A stretch of 5,739 bases of DNA, from assembly GCA_023453655.1 (NCBI GenBank), contig JAEXTE010000265.1, positions 1 through 5,739 on the forward strand, read 5' to 3'. Each line of letters begins with the position of its first letter. Within the stretch, counting starts at the first letter, position 1. The notes under the pieces were generated by a model. It did no database searches, was not told the origin of the DNA, and saw only the letters and a list, made by a program, of their open reading frames with translations. A program made the translations under genes and the position numbers. Below are positions 1-5,275 of this stretch, one piece after another. The DNA comes from Pseudomonadota bacterium. GTDB lineage: Bacteria > Pseudomonadota > Gammaproteobacteria > Xanthomonadales > Xanthomonadaceae.

Positions 1-88
1 GCAGCGGCGCGCCCACGTGGCGGGCCACGGCCACGGCGACGCGCGGGTTGAGGTTGTGGGAGTAGTAGAGGGTGTCGCTGGCTGCCAT
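1..88 (-). CDS. Glutathione S-transferase family protein, N-terminal fragment (cut by window edge)
   Basis: Reading leftward from an ATG at 88-86, the frame stays open to the edge and gives 29 codons. The protein begins MAASDTLYYSHNLNPR and continues into VAVAVARHVGAPL. The pattern LYYS, a short polar stretch, then a hydrophobic helix ending in H-x-G-x-P-L is typical of the first beta strand and helix of the thioredoxin-like GST N-domain, where glutathione binds. GSTs usually conjugate glutathione to electrophiles or reduce substrates in the cytoplasm, but this fragment is too short to assign a subclass or substrate. A GGAG lies 8 nt upstream of the ATG on the minus strand (within 89-120), supporting this start. 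The gene is divergent from aroQ. The call rests on about 29 residues, so another thioredoxin-fold protein is possible. Confidence 0.6.
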   Translation of the reverse strand, partial: MAASDTLYYSHNLNPRVAVAVARHVGAPL

Positions 89-124
89 CGTGTCCGCTCC
101 GGTCGGGTCTCCTTCCCGTCGCGC

Positions 125-143
125 GGCGATGGTCTCGATCGCC
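125..143. repeat. Short inverted repeat between divergent genes
   Basis: GGCGAT (125-130) and ATCGCC (138-143) form a perfect 6-bp dyad around a 7-nt centre. It lies in the intergenic region between the leftward GST-like gene and rightward aroQ, where an operator could sit. A 6-bp GC-rich dyad is easily found by chance in this composition, so function is only a possibility. Confidence 0.2.
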
Positions 144-165
144 ATGGATGCCGCACACAACCCCC

Positions 166-199
166 TTGACCGGCCGAAAACTCAAACACCCGCTTAAAT
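166..199 (+). promoter_or_regulatory. Weak promoter-like stretch upstream of aroQ-accBC
   Basis: TTGACC at 166-171 matches a sigma-70 -35 box in five of six bases, and TTAAAT at 194-199 could be a -10. This is the most A/T-rich part of the intergenic region. The 22-nt spacer is well above the usual 16-18, so the two boxes may not belong together. A promoter for aroQ and the acc genes is expected somewhere in 89-275, but its exact position cannot be fixed from the sequence. Confidence 0.25.
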
Positions 200-275
200 C
201 CGGCAAACTTCGGCGAACTGGACAGCATCCGCGACTTCCCCCAGACTGCGCGCCTTGTCCCGCACCGTCCGTTCG

Positions 276-722
276 ATGGCCCAGCTGCTGCTCCTGCACG
301 GCCCCAACCTCAACCTGCTCGGCACGCGCGAGCCGGAGGTCTACGGGCATGCCACGCTGGCCGACATCGACGCGGACCTCGAGGCCCACGCCGCCGCCGC
401 CGGGCATGCGCTCGAGAGCCTGCAGTCCAACGCCGAGCACGTGCTGGTCGACCGCATCCAGGCCGCGCGCGGCGACGGCACCGCCTTCATCCTGATCAAC
501 CCGGCCGCCTTCACCCATACCAGCGTCGCCATCCGCGACGCGCTGGCCGCGGTCGCGATCCCGTACATCGAGATCCACCTGTCCAACCCGCACGCCCGCG
601 AACCCTTCCGCCAGCACAGCTATTTCAGCGACAAGGCGGTGGGCGTGGTCTGCGGGTTCGGCGCCGACAGCTACCGCTACGCGCTCGACGCGGCCCTGCG
701 CCGGCTGCCGGCCGCCTCCTGA
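276..722 (+). CDS. aroQ: Type II 3-dehydroquinate dehydratase
   Basis: This 148-residue cytoplasmic enzyme matches the usual type II dehydroquinase length. It removes water from 3-dehydroquinate to give 3-dehydroshikimate, the third step of the shikimate pathway to aromatic amino acids; the family forms dodecamers. Visible signatures are the N-terminal [15 protein letters not shown] (residues 10-24) with the flexible-lid Arg18 and catalytic Tyr23, [11 protein letters not shown] (73-83) with Asn75 and His81, EIHLSN (99-104) with catalytic His101, and Arg112. All expected active-site residues are present. The start was set at ATG 276 because [13 protein letters not shown] is the family's normal beginning. 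The frame is open up to a TTG at 255, which would add seven residues with no family support. No clear Shine-Dalgarno precedes ATG 276. accB follows after 37 nt, a neighbourhood known from other gammaproteobacteria, although the enzyme itself belongs to a different pathway. Confidence 0.96.
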   Translation: MAQLLLLHGPNLNLLGTREPEVYGHATLADIDADLEAHAAAAGHALESLQSNAEHVLVDRIQAARGDGTAFILINPAAFTHTSVAIRDALAAVAIPYIEIHLSNPHAREPFRQHSYFSDKAVGVVCGFGADSYRYALDAALRRLPAAS

Positions 723-759
723 ACCCCTTCTCTTCGCAAGCCCGAACACGAGGCCTTCC

Positions 760-1248
760 ATGGACCTTCGCAAGCTCAAGAAACTCATCGAACTGCTCGA
801 GGAGTCGAACCTCGCCGAAATCGAGATCAAGGAGGGGGAGGAGTCGGTGCGCCTGTCGCGCGGCTCCAGCGCCGGCGCGCCCATGGTGTACGCCCAGGCC
901 CCCGCGCAGCAGTTCCAGCGCGCCGAGCAGGTGATGCCGATGCAGTCGCCGGTCGAGGCCGCCACCGGCGGCCGTGCACCCGCGCCCGCCGAATCCGGCT
1001 CGGGACTGCCTGCCGGGCACGTAGTCACTTCGCCGATGGTGGGCACGTTCTACGCCTCGCCGGCGCCGGACAAGCCGCCGTTCGTCACCGTCGGCCAGGC
1101 GGTCAAGGCGGGCGACACCCTCGGCATCATCGAAGCGATGAAGATGTTCAACCCGATCGAGGCCGACACCTCGGGCACGGTGCTGGCGATCGCCTGCGAG
1201 AGCGGCCAGCCGGTGGAGTTCGACCAGCCGCTGTTCGTGATCGGCTGA
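760..1248 (+). CDS. accB: Biotin carboxyl carrier protein of acetyl-CoA carboxylase
   Basis: This 162-residue protein carries the biotin that shuttles carboxyl groups from biotin carboxylase (AccC) to the carboxyltransferase (AccA/AccD) during malonyl-CoA formation. Residues 1-34 form the charged N-terminal segment ([18 protein letters not shown]) typical of the family. Residues about 35-86 are an Ala/Pro/Gly/Gln-rich flexible linker. Residues about 87-162 are the biotinyl domain. Biotin would be attached to Lys128 in EAMKMF by the ligase BirA. The segment [19 protein letters not shown] (90-108) holds the family's protruding thumb insert, marking this as a bona fide AccB rather than a lipoyl or decarboxylase domain. 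GAGG (750-753) sits 6 nt before the ATG and supports the start. The gene lies 37 nt after aroQ and 7 nt before the next ORF. BCCP is known to autoregulate acc expression in some bacteria; nothing in this sequence demonstrates that here. Confidence 0.97.
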   Translation: MDLRKLKKLIELLEESNLAEIEIKEGEESVRLSRGSSAGAPMVYAQAPAQQFQRAEQVMPMQSPVEAATGGRAPAPAESGSGLPAGHVVTSPMVGTFYASPAPDKPPFVTVGQAVKAGDTLGIIEAMKMFNPIEADTSGTVLAIACESGQPVEFDQPLFVIG

Positions 1249-1255
1249 GCCGGCG

Positions 1256-1540
1256 ATGATCCGCTTCCGCGATTTCGTTCCTCTCGACACCACCCGCACG
1301 CTGGCGCTCACGCGCAGCCGCGAGGACGCCGCGGCGGTGCTGGCACGCGCCAACGCCTGGATCGCGGCCGAGGGCATCGCCGTGCTCAACGTCGAGACCG
1401 TGCTTCTGCCGGTGTCCACGGCGGAGAAGAACGAGACCGGATTCCACGACAACATCCAGCTCGACATCGGCGGGCTGGAAATCGGTTCGCAGCGGCTGCA
1501 GGTCATCCGCGTGTGGTACCGGGCCAAGGGAACAATGTGA
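1256..1540 (+). CDS. Small conserved-looking protein of unknown function between accB and accC
   Basis: This 94-residue ORF lies 7 nt after accB and 3 nt before accC, so it is probably co-transcribed and translationally coupled. Codon use is like its neighbours, with strongly G/C third positions, which argues that it is a real gene. The protein begins MIRFRDFVPLDTT and has an amphipathic helix-like stretch (about residues 18-39), a hydrophobic strand VLNVETVLLPV (43-53), a polar loop, and a final strand LQVIRVWYRAKG (80-91). It has no signal peptide, transmembrane segment or cysteine, so a small soluble alpha/beta cytoplasmic protein is likely. The helix-strand-loop-strand order loosely recalls small Cse60-like domains; this is only a fold impression. 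The Shine-Dalgarno is poor, consistent with coupling to accB. A role in carboxylase assembly or regulation is suggested only by position. Confidence 0.8.
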   Translation: MIRFRDFVPLDTTRTLALTRSREDAAAVLARANAWIAAEGIAVLNVETVLLPVSTAEKNETGFHDNIQLDIGGLEIGSQRLQVIRVWYRAKGTM

Positions 1541-1543
1541 GCC

Positions 1544-2911
1544 ATGCTCGATAAAGTCGTCATCGCCAACCGCGGCGAAATCGCGCTGCGCATCCTGCGC
1601 GCGTGCCACGCGCTCGGCATCCGCACCGTCGCGGTGCACTCCACGGTGGACCGCAACCTCAAGCACGTGGCGATGGCCGACGAGTCGGTCTGCATCGGCC
1701 CGGCCCCCTCCAACCGCAGCTACCTCGACATGCCGGCGATCATCGCCGCCGCCGAGGTCACCGACGCGCAGGCGTTCCACCCCGGCTACGGCTTCCTCAG
1801 CGAAAACGCGGACTTCGCCGAGCGCGTGGAGCAGTCCGGCTTCATCTTCATCGGGCCCAAGGCCGACACCATCCGCCTGATGGGCGACAAGGTCGAGGCG
1901 ATCCGTGCGATGAAGGACGCCGGCGTGCCCTGCGTTCCTGGCAGCGGCGGCCCGCTCGGCGACGATGCCGAGGCCAACGTGCGCATCGCGCGCGAGATCG
2001 GCTACCCGGTGATCGTGAAGGCGGCCGGCGGCGGCGGCGGGCGCGGCATGCGCGTGGTCCATACCGAGGCCGCGCTGGTCAATGCCATCGCCACCACCAA
2101 GCAGGAAGCCAAGGCCGCGTTCGGCAACGACATGGTCTACATGGAGAAGTTCCTGGAGAACCCGCGCCACGTGGAGATCCAGGTGCTCGCCGACGGCCAG
2201 GGCAACGCCATCCACCTGGGCGAGCGCGACTGCTCGATGCAGCGCCGCCACCAGAAGGTGGTGGAGGAGGCGCCGGCGCCGGGCATCAGCGATCAGCAGC
2301 GCGCGGAGATCGGCCGCGTCTGCGTGGAAGCCTGCATCCGCATCGGCTACCGCGGCGCAGGCACGTTCGAGTTCCTGTACGAAAACGGGCGCTTCTACTT
2401 CATCGAGATGAACACCCGCATCCAGGTCGAGCACCCGGTGACCGAGATGGTCACCGGCATCGACCTGATCCGCGAGCAGCTGAAGATCGCCTCGGGCCAG
2501 AAGCTCTCGATCCGGCAGGAGGACGTGGTGCTGCGCGGCCACGCGATCGAGTGCCGCATCAACGCCGAGGACCCGGACACCTTCCTGCCCTCGCCTGGCC
2601 TGATCCAGCACTTCCACTCGCCCGGCGGTCCCGGCGTGCGCGTGGACTCGCACATCTACGAAGGCTATGCGGTGCCGCCGAACTACGATTCGATGATCGG
2701 CAAGCTGATCGTGCACGGCGCCGACCGCGACCAGGCGATCGCGCGCATGCGCGTGGCGCTGTCGGAGATGGTGGTGGACGGGATCAAGACCAACATCCCG
2801 CTGCAGCAGCGGATCATGGCCGACGGCGGCTTCCAGGCCGGCGGCCAGAACATCCATTACCTCGAGAAGCGCCTGGCCGAGCGCAAGGACAAGGCGCTGT
2901 CGATCGGCTGA
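1544..2911 (+). CDS. accC: Acetyl-CoA carboxylase, biotin carboxylase subunit
   Basis: This 455-residue ATP-grasp enzyme carboxylates the biotin of AccB using ATP and bicarbonate. The start [17 protein letters not shown] matches the family exactly, and residue numbering runs in register with the E. coli enzyme (449 residues). ATP-site lysines Lys116 and Lys159 are present, as is the glycine-rich loop AGGGGGRGM (161-169). Also present are His209, Lys238 in HQKVVEE, the metal ligands Glu276 and Glu288, catalytic Arg292 and Glu296 in [13 protein letters not shown] (286-298), and Arg338. The N-terminal Rossmann-like domain covers about residues 1-113, ATP-grasp about 114-330, and the C-terminal domain about 331-447. 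No key residue is missing. An AAGGGAA 11-13 nt upstream (1526-1532) is a modest Shine-Dalgarno. A strong hairpin follows the stop codon. In many gammaproteobacteria prmA comes next; here copL does. Confidence 0.98.
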   Translation: MLDKVVIANRGEIALRILRACHALGIRTVAVHSTVDRNLKHVAMADESVCIGPAPSNRSYLDMPAIIAAAEVTDAQAFHPGYGFLSENADFAERVEQSGFIFIGPKADTIRLMGDKVEAIRAMKDAGVPCVPGSGGPLGDDAEANVRIAREIGYPVIVKAAGGGGGRGMRVVHTEAALVNAIATTKQEAKAAFGNDMVYMEKFLENPRHVEIQVLADGQGNAIHLGERDCSMQRRHQKVVEEAPAPGISDQQRAEIGRVCVEACIRIGYRGAGTFEFLYENGRFYFIEMNTRIQVEHPVTEMVTGIDLIREQLKIASGQKLSIRQEDVVLRGHAIECRINAEDPDTFLPSPGLIQHFHSPGGPGVRVDSHIYEGYAVPPNYDSMIGKLIVHGADRDQAIARMRVALSEMVVDGIKTNIPLQQRIMADGGFQAGGQNIHYLEKRLAERKDKALSIG

Positions 2912-2918
2912 ACCACGG

Positions 2919-2947
2919 CCGCGCATCGCCATCACGGCGACGCGCGG
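2919..2947 (+). terminator. Strong GC hairpin after accC, possible terminator without U-tract
   Basis: Positions 2919-2930 and 2936-2947 can pair over 12 positions with a single A.C mismatch (2925/2941) around a 5-nt loop ATCAC. A G-U pair (2918/2948) can extend the stem. It starts 7 nt after the accC stop codon. No T-run follows, so it is not a classical intrinsic terminator. In a GC-rich genome it could still end or attenuate transcription, or protect the 3' end of the accC mRNA. Its place between two functionally unrelated gene blocks supports a boundary role. Confidence 0.5.
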
Positions 2948-2958
2948 TGCGCAGGGCC

Positions 2959-2980
2959 GCTGCGGTATCCTCGCCGCAGC
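2959..2980 (+). promoter_or_regulatory. Candidate copL promoter: TATCCT -10-like box inside a 7-bp dyad
   Basis: TATCCT (2966-2971) matches the -10 consensus TATAAT in four of six positions. It lies in the centre of a perfect inverted repeat, GCTGCGG (2959-2965) and CCGCAGC (2974-2980). Initiation about 7 nt downstream of the box would give a copL leader of about 20 nt. No convincing -35 box is present at the right distance (2943-2948 reads CGCGGT), so an activator or an extended -10-like contact would be needed. The dyad could instead bind a regulator. No copper-sensor operator of known type (for example a CueR site) was recognised. Confidence 0.3.
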
Positions 2981-2998
2981 CGCGACCCTCCCGCCCGA

Positions 2999-3373
2999 AT
3001 GCTCCCGTCCCTGCTCCGCCTGCTGCTGTGCCTGTGCCTGCTGGCCGACGCCGTCGGTCCCGCGATGGCGGCCACGCATCTGGCCATGGCCGATGCGACC
3101 GCGGACGCCACGGCCGCGGCACCCGGTCACGACATGCAGGGCGGCGATGCGGACTGCCACGCCGCGCCTGCGCAGGTCCCGGGAGACGCGCCCGCACCCG
3201 ACCAGGACTGCCTCGAACGCTGCCTGGAGCTGTGCCTGCAGCACGGCGTGGCGGCGGTCCCGGCGATGATCGCGCTGGCCAGCCCCGATCCTGGTGCGAT
3301 CCCGGTGCGCCCGGCCGGCGCCCTGGTCGCCACCGCGCACGCCACGCCGATCCTGCGTCCTCCGATCGCCTGA
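2999..3373 (+). CDS. copL: CopL-family small exported copper-binding regulatory protein
   Basis: This is a 124-residue protein directly upstream of copA. Residues 1-24 form a Sec signal peptide: an Arg, a Leu/Cys-rich core (LLRLLLCLCLLADAVG), then PAMA before the likely cleavage site. The mature part is Ala/Pro/Asp-rich with His27, His44, Cys53-His54, a Cys cluster DCLERCLELCLQHG (70-83; C-x3-C-x3-C-x2-H) and a C-terminal ILRPPIA. Size, signal peptide, His/Cys content, the RPPI-type ending and the position before copAB fit Xanthomonas CopL, which is needed for copper-induced copAB expression. The Cys spacing differs from the tighter Cys cluster I recall for Xanthomonas CopL, so it may be a divergent member or a related DUF2946/CutF-like protein. 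No Shine-Dalgarno is seen before the ATG, and a very short leader is possible. It probably senses periplasmic or nascent-chain copper; that is inference. Confidence 0.68.
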   Translation: MLPSLLRLLLCLCLLADAVGPAMAATHLAMADATADATAAAPGHDMQGGDADCHAAPAQVPGDAPAPDQDCLERCLELCLQHGVAAVPAMIALASPDPGAIPVRPAGALVATAHATPILRPPIA

Positions 3374-3377
3374 GTCC

Positions 3378-3393
3378 GGCCGCAGTCGCGGCC
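3378..3393 (+). promoter_or_regulatory. Perfect GC hairpin directly after the copL stop codon
   Basis: GGCCGC (3378-3383) and GCGGCC (3388-3393) form a 6-bp all-GC stem with loop AGTC. It begins 4 nt after the copL stop codon (3371-3373). A ribosome paused on the last copL codons or at the stop would cover and melt it, so it is well placed to report copL translation to the downstream copA leader. No U-tract follows, so it is unlikely to be an intrinsic terminator. Assigned by eye; not folded computationally. Confidence 0.45.
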
Positions 3394-3399
3394 CGCCCC

Positions 3400-3463
3400 G
3401 CGTCCGCCAGCGTGCGCGACGCCTTCCCGAACCGACGATGTGCGGACGCCCGACGCGTCCGCA
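3400..3463 (+). promoter_or_regulatory. Candidate copA translational switch: two mutually exclusive pairings
   Basis: TGCGGACGC (3441-3449) pairs perfectly over 9 bp with GCGTCCGCA (3455-3463) around the loop CCGAC. This hairpin ends 2 nt before the copA Shine-Dalgarno GGAG (3466-3469). The 3' arm sequence GCGTCCGC recurs exactly at 3400-3407 and can pair with 3442-3449 over 8 bp instead, with a 34-nt loop. The central arm can therefore have only one of two partners, as in leader-peptide attenuators. The last copL codons also contain GCGTCC (3355-3360), a third possible 6-bp partner. Whether the 9-bp hairpin represses copA by crowding the ribosome site, or the alternative does, cannot be decided by eye. 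Confidence 0.5.
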
Positions 3464-3465
3464 GT

Positions 3466-3469
3466 GGAG
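3466..3469 (+). promoter_or_regulatory. copA ribosome binding site deciding the start
   Basis: GGAG lies 6 nt before ATG 3476. The frame is open further upstream to a GTG at 3440, but that codon overlaps the 5' arm of the leader hairpin and has no Shine-Dalgarno. The GGAG therefore fixes the start at 3476. It also places the hairpin (ending at 3463) immediately upstream of the ribosome docking site. Confidence 0.75.
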
Positions 3470-3475
3470 CACGCC

Positions 3476-5275
3476 ATGCACCTTCCTCCTTCCCGCGCCG
3501 ATGCCGCGTCGCCGTCGCGCCGGCGCTTCGTGCAGGGTCTTGCCCTGGGCGGCGCCGCGCTCGCCACCGGCACCCTGCGCCTGCCCGCGCATGCGCGCCA
3601 GCCGGCGTGGGCCGCGCCGGGCCAAGTGCTGTCCGGACGCGATTTCCAGCTCGACATCGGCCCCTCGATGGTGAACTTCACCGGACGCCCGCGTCCTGCA
3701 ATCACCGTCAACGGCGGCCTGCCCGCGCCGCTGCTGCGCTGGCGCGAAGGCGACACGGTGACGCTGCGCGCGAGCAACCACCTGCCCGCCGGCGTGCAGA
3801 CCTCGATCCACTGGCACGGCATCCTGCTGCCGGCGAACATGGACGGCGTTCCGGGCATGAGCTTCGACGGGATCATGCCCGGCGAATCCTGGCTGTACCG
3901 GTTCACGCTGCGGCAGTCGGGCACCTACTGGTACCACAGCCATTCGCTGCGCCAGGAGCAGGCCGGACTGTACGGCGCGATCATCGTCGACCCCATCGAA
4001 CCGGCGCCCTACCGCTGGGACCGCGAACACGTGGTGCTGCTGTCGGACTGGACCGACCTCGATCCGACCGACCTGTTCCTGCGCCTGAAGAAAGCCCCGC
4101 ACCACGACAACTGGTACAAGCCCACGGTCGGCGATTTCCTGCGCGACGCGCGACGCGACGGGCTGGCCGCCGCGCTGGCCGACCGCCGCGCCTGGGGGCA
4201 GATGCGGATGACGCCGAGCGACCTGTCGGACGTCAACGCGCACACCTACACCTACCTGATGAACGGGACGACGCCCGCCGGGAACTGGACCGGCGAATTC
4301 CGGGCCGGCGAACGCGTGCTGCTGCGACTGGTCAACGCGTCGGCGATGACCCACTTCGACCTGCGCATCCCGGGGCTGAAGATGACCGTGGTCGCCGCCG
4401 ACGGCCAGTACGTGCATCCGGTCAGCGTGGACGAACTGCGCATCGCCGCGGCCGAGACCTACGACGTGATCGTCGAACCCTCGGGCCAGGACGCCTACAC
4501 CATCTTCGCCCAGGACATGGGCCGCACCGGCCACGCGCGCGGCACGCTGGCGGTGCGCGCGGGGCTGGAGGCGCCGGTGCCGTCGCTGGATCCGCGACCG
4601 CGGCTCACCATGGCCGAGATGGGCCACGGCGACCACGGCGCGCACGGTGCGCATGGAATGGCGGACGCCCACGCCATGCACGGCGGTGCTGGCGGCGCCG
4701 GCGCGCATGCCGGCCACGCGATGCACGCGGCACAGGACGCGGACATGCAGTCGCACCCGGCCAGCGAGGACGGCAATCCGCTGGTCGACATGCAGACGAT
4801 GGCGCCCACCCCACGTCTGGACGACCCCGGCATCGGCCTGCGCGACAACGGCCGCCGCGTGCTGGCCTATGGCGACCTGCGCAGCCTGTTCGACGATCCC
4901 GACGGCCGCGAGCCCGGACGCACGGTCGAGCTGCACCTGACCGGGCACATGGAGAAATTCTCCTGGTCGTTCGACGGCATTCCCTTCGCCAGCGCCGAAC
5001 CGCTGCGGCTCAACTACGGCGAGCGACTGCGTATCGTGCTGGTCAACGACACGATGATGCAGCACCCGATCCACCTGCACGGGATGTGGAGCGATCTCGA
5101 GGACGAGGACGGCCGCTTCATGGTGCGCAAGCACACGGTGGACATGCCGCCGGGCACGCGCCGCAGCTACCGCGTGCGCGCCGACGCGCTGGGCCGCTGG
5201 GCCTACCACTGCCACCTGCTCTACCACATGGACGCGGGCATGATGCGCGAGGTGCGCGTGGAGGAAGGCGCATGA
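3476..5275 (+). CDS. copA: CopA/PcoA-type periplasmic multicopper oxidase, copper resistance
   Basis: This 599-residue protein has the length usual for CopA/PcoA (about 600). It probably oxidises Cu(I) to the less toxic Cu(II) and binds copper in the periplasm. A Tat signal, SPSRRRFVQGLALGG (12-26), ends near LPAHA (36-40), so the folded protein is exported with its cofactors. Copper ligands are all visible: HWHG (112-115), HSH (154-156), HPIHLHG (530-536) and HCHLLYHMDAGM (578-589), giving type 1 ligands His530, Cys579, His584 and probable axial Met589, plus the trinuclear-centre histidines. Three cupredoxin domains are expected at about 50-175, 185-365 and 460-599. Between the second and third is a His/Met-rich insert (379-427) that likely binds extra copper. 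The stop overlaps the copB start by 4 nt. Expression may depend on the copL leader. No frameshift or missing ligand is seen. Confidence 0.97.
   Translation: MHLPPSRADAASPSRRRFVQGLALGGAALATGTLRLPAHARQPAWAAPGQVLSGRDFQLDIGPSMVNFTGRPRPAITVNGGLPAPLLRWREGDTVTLRASNHLPAGVQTSIHWHGILLPANMDGVPGMSFDGIMPGESWLYRFTLRQSGTYWYHSHSLRQEQAGLYGAIIVDPIEPAPYRWDREHVVLLSDWTDLDPTDLFLRLKKAPHHDNWYKPTVGDFLRDARRDGLAAALADRRAWGQMRMTPSDLSDVNAHTYTYLMNGTTPAGNWTGEFRAGERVLLRLVNASAMTHFDLRIPGLKMTVVAADGQYVHPVSVDELRIAAAETYDVIVEPSGQDAYTIFAQDMGRTGHARGTLAVRAGLEAPVPSLDPRPRLTMAEMGHGDHGAHGAHGMADAHAMHGGAGGAGAHAGHAMHAAQDADMQSHPASEDGNPLVDMQTMAPTPRLDDPGIGLRDNGRRVLAYGDLRSLFDDPDGREPGRTVELHLTGHMEKFSWSFDGIPFASAEPLRLNYGERLRIVLVNDTMMQHPIHLHGMWSDLEDEDGRFMVRKHTVDMPPGTRRSYRVRADALGRWAYHCHLLYHMDAGMMREVRVEEGA
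4610..4756 (+). other. His/Met-rich copper-binding insert within CopA
   Basis: CopA residues 379-427 contain ten His and six Met among Gly/Ala, with units such as GDHGAHGAHGM, DAHAMHGG and HAGHAMH. In CopA/PcoA proteins the region between cupredoxin domains 2 and 3 carries Met-rich repeats thought to bind Cu(I). Here His outnumbers Met, which would favour Cu(II) or mixed binding. It is a low-complexity part of the gene, not a separate element. Confidence 0.75.

Noticed and set aside
255..275. TTG at 255 as the aroQ start
   Set aside because: It would add seven residues outside the normal family N-terminus, while ATG 276 gives the expected [13 protein letters not shown] beginning.
148..495. 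Plus-strand open frame starting at 148 and overlapping the start of aroQ
   Set aside because: Out of frame with aroQ; the product is Pro/Ser/Thr/Arg-rich low complexity, typical of a shifted reading of a GC-rich gene.
625..1713. A minus-strand open frame of 362 codons over aroQ, accB and accC
   Set aside because: Antisense shadow of well-supported genes; Arg/Ser/Ala-rich translation without recognisable motifs.
3378..3463. Intrinsic transcription terminator between copL and copA
   Set aside because: Neither hairpin is followed by a T-run. The second sits against the copA ribosome site, so a translational role is more plausible.
3440..3475. GTG at 3440 as the copA start
   Set aside because: It has no Shine-Dalgarno and overlaps the leader hairpin. 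ATG 3476 has GGAG 6 nt upstream and places the Tat motif at a normal distance from the N-terminus.
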